A DNA stretch of 64,000 nt from Flammeovirga agarivorans (GTDB lineage Bacteria > Bacteroidota > Bacteroidia > Cytophagales > Flammeovirgaceae). How positions within the stretch are numbered: position 1 is the first letter of the stretch; every line of letters begins with the position of its first letter. The translations under genes and the position numbers were made by a program. The notes beneath the pieces are model-generated. The model did no database searches. It was not told where the DNA came from and worked only from the letters and a program-made list of their open reading frames with translations. Shown one piece after another: positions 61,587 through 64,000 of this stretch. Where the stretch lies: assembly GCF_012641475.1 (NCBI RefSeq), contig NZ_JABAIL010000004.1:682001-746000 (forward strand), in the 5' to 3' direction.

Positions 61587-62378
61587 ATGTCACAACATCA
61601 AGAAAATTTCAAAATTGCTTTAGTACAATTTGATCCTCAATGGATGAATCCTACGGCAAACTTAGCTCTCCTCGAAGAAAAACTTTGGACAATTGATGAA
61701 CAGGTCGATTTAGTGGTTTTACCAGAACTATTTACGACAGGATTTCATACTACGGCTGCAGAAAAAGCTGAACCAATAGGTCTGACTACTTCAAAATGGT
61801 TAATGCAACAATCTAAAAGAATGAATGCAGCAATTATTGGAAGTTTTCCTATACGTCAAGACCGTTTAATATATAACCGCTCATTATTTGCAAGGCCAAA
61901 TGGTCATATATCCCATTATGACAAAAGGCATTTATTCAGAATGGCGTCTGAACATATGGCTTTCACTCATGGGAAATTTCAAGTGGTAGAAGAATGGAAA
62001 GGTTGGAGAATTAACCCAATCATTTGTTATGACCTAAGGTTCCCACTATGGTGTAGAAACACTAACAACGATTATGATATTCTTTTATGCTTAGCCAATT
62101 GGCCTAAGCCTCGAATTGAAGCTTGGGATGCTTTGCTTAAAGCTAGAGCCATTGAGAACTTATCCTATACAGTAGGCGTTAATCGTGTTGGTAACGATCC
62201 ACATGGAGTTGAATATAATGGACAATCTGCCGTTTATAACCCAAAGGGACAACTCGTTAATGAGCTTTCTGAAGAAGATGAAATCCAAATTATCACTTTA
62301 TCATATAAGGAAGTTCAACAAATCAGAGAGTCTTTCCCTACTCACCTAGATGCTGATCACTTCACTCTTCAATTATAA
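61587..62378 (+). CDS. nitrilase-family omega-amidase (YafV-like)
   Basis: 263 residues. The nitrilase triad is visible: Glu47 (LPELFTTGF), Lys113 (YDKRHLF) and Cys147 (PIICYDLRFPLW). Close relatives hydrolyse alpha-ketoglutaramate and similar amides, repairing side products of transamination. It is cytosolic. The antiporter gene follows after seven bases. Confidence 0.87.
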   Translation: MSQHQENFKIALVQFDPQWMNPTANLALLEEKLWTIDEQVDLVVLPELFTTGFHTTAAEKAEPIGLTTSKWLMQQSKRMNAAIIGSFPIRQDRLIYNRSLFARPNGHISHYDKRHLFRMASEHMAFTHGKFQVVEEWKGWRINPIICYDLRFPLWCRNTNNDYDILLCLANWPKPRIEAWDALLKARAIENLSYTVGVNRVGNDPHGVEYNGQSAVYNPKGQLVNELSEEDEIQIITLSYKEVQQIRESFPTHLDADHFTLQL

Positions 62379-62385
62379 TTAGTTA

Positions 62386-63363
62386 TTGGATAGTATTTTC
62401 ATACATATTTTTATTGGTCTCATTGGTATTTTATTAATGAGATATGGAGCTTTGATGCTTACTAAAGGTGCTACAGCATTATCAGCTTCTTCCAACTTTT
62501 CAGGAATACATATTGGATTAACAGTTGTAGCCTTAGGCACTTCTATACCTGAAGTTTGCGTGTCATTTATTTCAGTTTATAAAGAGTCTGAAGAGCTTGC
62601 TTTTGGTACAATCATAGGGAGTAATACCTTTAATATCGTTTTTGGACTCGGTATTTCTTCACTGATCATCAATATTAGAGTATTATCTAAGAATATTTGG
62701 CGGGATACCGTATTTGCTTTAGGAAGTGGCTGTCTTCTCTTTTTACTTCTAAATAAGAAGTTATTTTTTCATTCGGAGACCAACTATCTGACACCTTATG
62801 ATACGATTATTTTAATTGGGTATCTTATTACTTACTATCTAATTATTTTTGCGAGTTCTAAGAATAAAAAGGAGATCTACTTAATAAAAAAAATCCCAAA
62901 AGGATTAATAAGACATCACTACATAAGTAGAGACATCATCGTTGGGCTTCTAATTATTGCTGCAGGAGCCTATATATCTGTTATAGAAGCATTATTATTA
63001 AGTGAGTATACCGTTTTAAGTCCAAGATTTATTGGAGTCAGTATCATGGCTATATGTACGTCATTGCCAGAGATTACAACTACTATAGCTGTCATGAGAA
63101 GAAAACGACAGGATATTGCTTTTGGCAATATTATGGGCTCTTACATTATAAACTTTTTAGTTGCTCCTTCTATATTAACAATTAAGGGTCCAATCGCTTA
63201 CGATTACACCCTTAACTATGACCTTTCTTTCTCGGTCTTAATATGTATGTTATGTGCTTTCTTAAGTTTATCCAGTAGATATTTACGTTTAAATAAAGTA
63301 GCTTCAATTCTTTTACTTACACTTGGAGTGCTTTATTACTTCACTACGTACTTAAGAGGATAA
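62386..63363 (+). CDS. CaCA-family calcium/sodium antiporter
   Basis: 325 residues from a TTG start (an in-frame TAG lies two codons upstream, so no earlier start exists). About ten helices. Alpha repeat 1 reads VALGTSIPEVCVSFIS and IGSNTFNIVFG; repeat 2 reads AICTSLPEITTTIAV and MGSYIINFLV, where the usual GSN is GSY. It exchanges calcium or other cations for sodium or protons across the inner membrane. Its stop abuts the convergent DUF4290 gene. Confidence 0.87.
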   Translation: MDSIFIHIFIGLIGILLMRYGALMLTKGATALSASSNFSGIHIGLTVVALGTSIPEVCVSFISVYKESEELAFGTIIGSNTFNIVFGLGISSLIINIRVLSKNIWRDTVFALGSGCLLFLLLNKKLFFHSETNYLTPYDTIILIGYLITYYLIIFASSKNKKEIYLIKKIPKGLIRHHYISRDIIVGLLIIAAGAYISVIEALLLSEYTVLSPRFIGVSIMAICTSLPEITTTIAVMRRKRQDIAFGNIMGSYIINFLVAPSILTIKGPIAYDYTLNYDLSFSVLICMLCAFLSLSSRYLRLNKVASILLLTLGVLYYFTTYLRG

Positions 63364-64000
63364 CTATTTTCTCTTTTTTCTTCTTCTCTTCTTTGAGTTT
63401 GAAGATGATTTTGAGTTATTATTAGATTGCGTTGACACAGAAGCTGAAGGTAGTTTCACATTTTTAAAAGCATCTGGAAACTTCTCTTTAAGTGGTCGCA
63501 CATTAAATCTTCCTTTGGTTAAAGAGTTTAATGTATTTATCACTACTTCGTCTTCAATCTGATCATTAACCTGCATTGAATAAAAAGACTTCATCAATTT
63601 AATGATTTTGACAAAAGCTTTTTCTTTTCCCTCTACAGTTTCTTGCTTTAAAGCACTTTCAACCATTATTTCTAGGTTTTTACCAAAGTGCTTAAATCTA
63701 ATATGAGATTGATTATAAGGAACCTGACGAGGCTTCTTATGCATCATGTTCTCTGTAGGAAGAGGATAAGGAGCGTCGATATCCAGATTAAATTCAGACA
63801 TTACCTGAATATGATCCCATATTCTTTGTTGACTATCACTTAATTGTTTTTGGATAGGATGTAATTGCTTCATTAAAGCAATCAAAGTGTATGAGTATTG
63901 AGTTCTAAGTGATTTATCTTCTAATGAAGAAATATACTTTACTAATTTCTCAATATTTCTACCATATTCTTTAAGAATGATATCTGATCTTCCGGTATTG
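63364..64000 (-). CDS. DUF4290 family protein, 5' end outside window
   Basis: The frame is open to the window edge: 211 residues are visible. It reads LKEYGRNIEKLVKYISSLED and then HPIQKQLSDSQQRIWDHIQVMSEFNLDID, characteristic of DUF4290, a Bacteroidota family of unknown function. The C-terminus is a very basic tail (SKKRRRKKRK). An internal TTG at 63885 is not the true start. The basic tail suggests binding to nucleic acid or ribosomes, which is inference. Confidence 0.85.
   Translation of the reverse strand, partial: NTGRSDIILKEYGRNIEKLVKYISSLEDKSLRTQYSYTLIALMKQLHPIQKQLSDSQQRIWDHIQVMSEFNLDIDAPYPLPTENMMHKKPRQVPYNQSHIRFKHFGKNLEIMVESALKQETVEGKEKAFVKIIKLMKSFYSMQVNDQIEDEVVINTLNSLTKGRFNVRPLKEKFPDAFKNVKLPSASVSTQSNNNSKSSSNSKKRRRKKRK

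Noticed and set aside
1-64000. CRISPR array, tRNA, rRNA, insertion sequence or prophage
   Set aside because: No regularly spaced repeats, no clover-leaf-like conserved arms, no transposase or phage structural gene seen on either strand.

Overview
The window is a stretch of chromosome from a low-GC Bacteroidota bacterium, most likely a marine gliding Cytophagales of the Flammeovirga type; genus level is a guess. The grounds are: a gldG gliding gene, a secreted protein with a type IX-like C-terminal tail, paired 7TM-DISM/SpoIIE phosphatases, DUF349 and DUF4290 genes, promoters with the Bacteroidota -7 element TAnnTTTG, and very AT-rich spacers. Genes are densely packed on both strands, with many short operons ending in strong, often shared, hairpin terminators. 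I saw no rRNA, tRNA, CRISPR array, insertion sequence or prophage.

Layout. 1-2 kb: the end of a surface-glycan island (LicD-type transferase, cytidylyltransferase, glycerol-1-phosphate dehydrogenase), which together could make and transfer a glycerol-phosphate group. 2-6.4 kb: gldG and a large secreted double beta-propeller. 6.5-9 kb: CCA-adding/poly(A) polymerase family enzyme and hemE. 9.2-12.1 kb: a membrane-anchored nuclease-like protein, a thioredoxin-fold protein and a MutT-type hydrolase. 12.1-24 kb: DUF349, a solitary nuoD, a glycosyltransferase, a Ktr/Trk potassium system, hemH, a REC-histidine kinase, a GH25 lysozyme and ychF. 24-30.4 kb: methyltransferase, divergent HisI, HNH protein, alkyltransferase-like protein, S41 peptidase lipoprotein, then infC-rpmI-rplT with a structured leader. 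30.4-38.7 kb: ABC-F protein, proline iminopeptidase, an uncharacterised ATP-grasp pair, a 7TM-DISM phosphatase and acetate kinase.

38.7-51.3 kb is the most interesting part. It holds a NagX-like acyltransferase and a sodium symporter, a GGGtGRT protein with an Fe-S scaffold-like partner (function unknown), and a tight pair made of an MpaB/Lcp-type heme oxygenase and a Pyr4/PaxB-like seven-helix membrane protein. A second DISM phosphatase follows that pair, with an unusual start region. Next is a NagZ-NamZ pair for peptidoglycan sugar recovery. The oxygenase plus membrane-cyclase pair is my best candidate for an undescribed system: it would be a bacterial isoprenoid or meroterpenoid tailoring module.

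51.3-64 kb: an outer-membrane barrel next to a CHAT-TPR protease, a REC-DHp protein without an ATPase domain, sufD and sufC without an adjacent sufB, then MaoC hydratase, bestrophin, ArsC-like protein, RuvX, peptide deformylase, a CAP-like lipoprotein, omega-amidase, a CaCA antiporter, and a DUF4290 gene that runs off the end.
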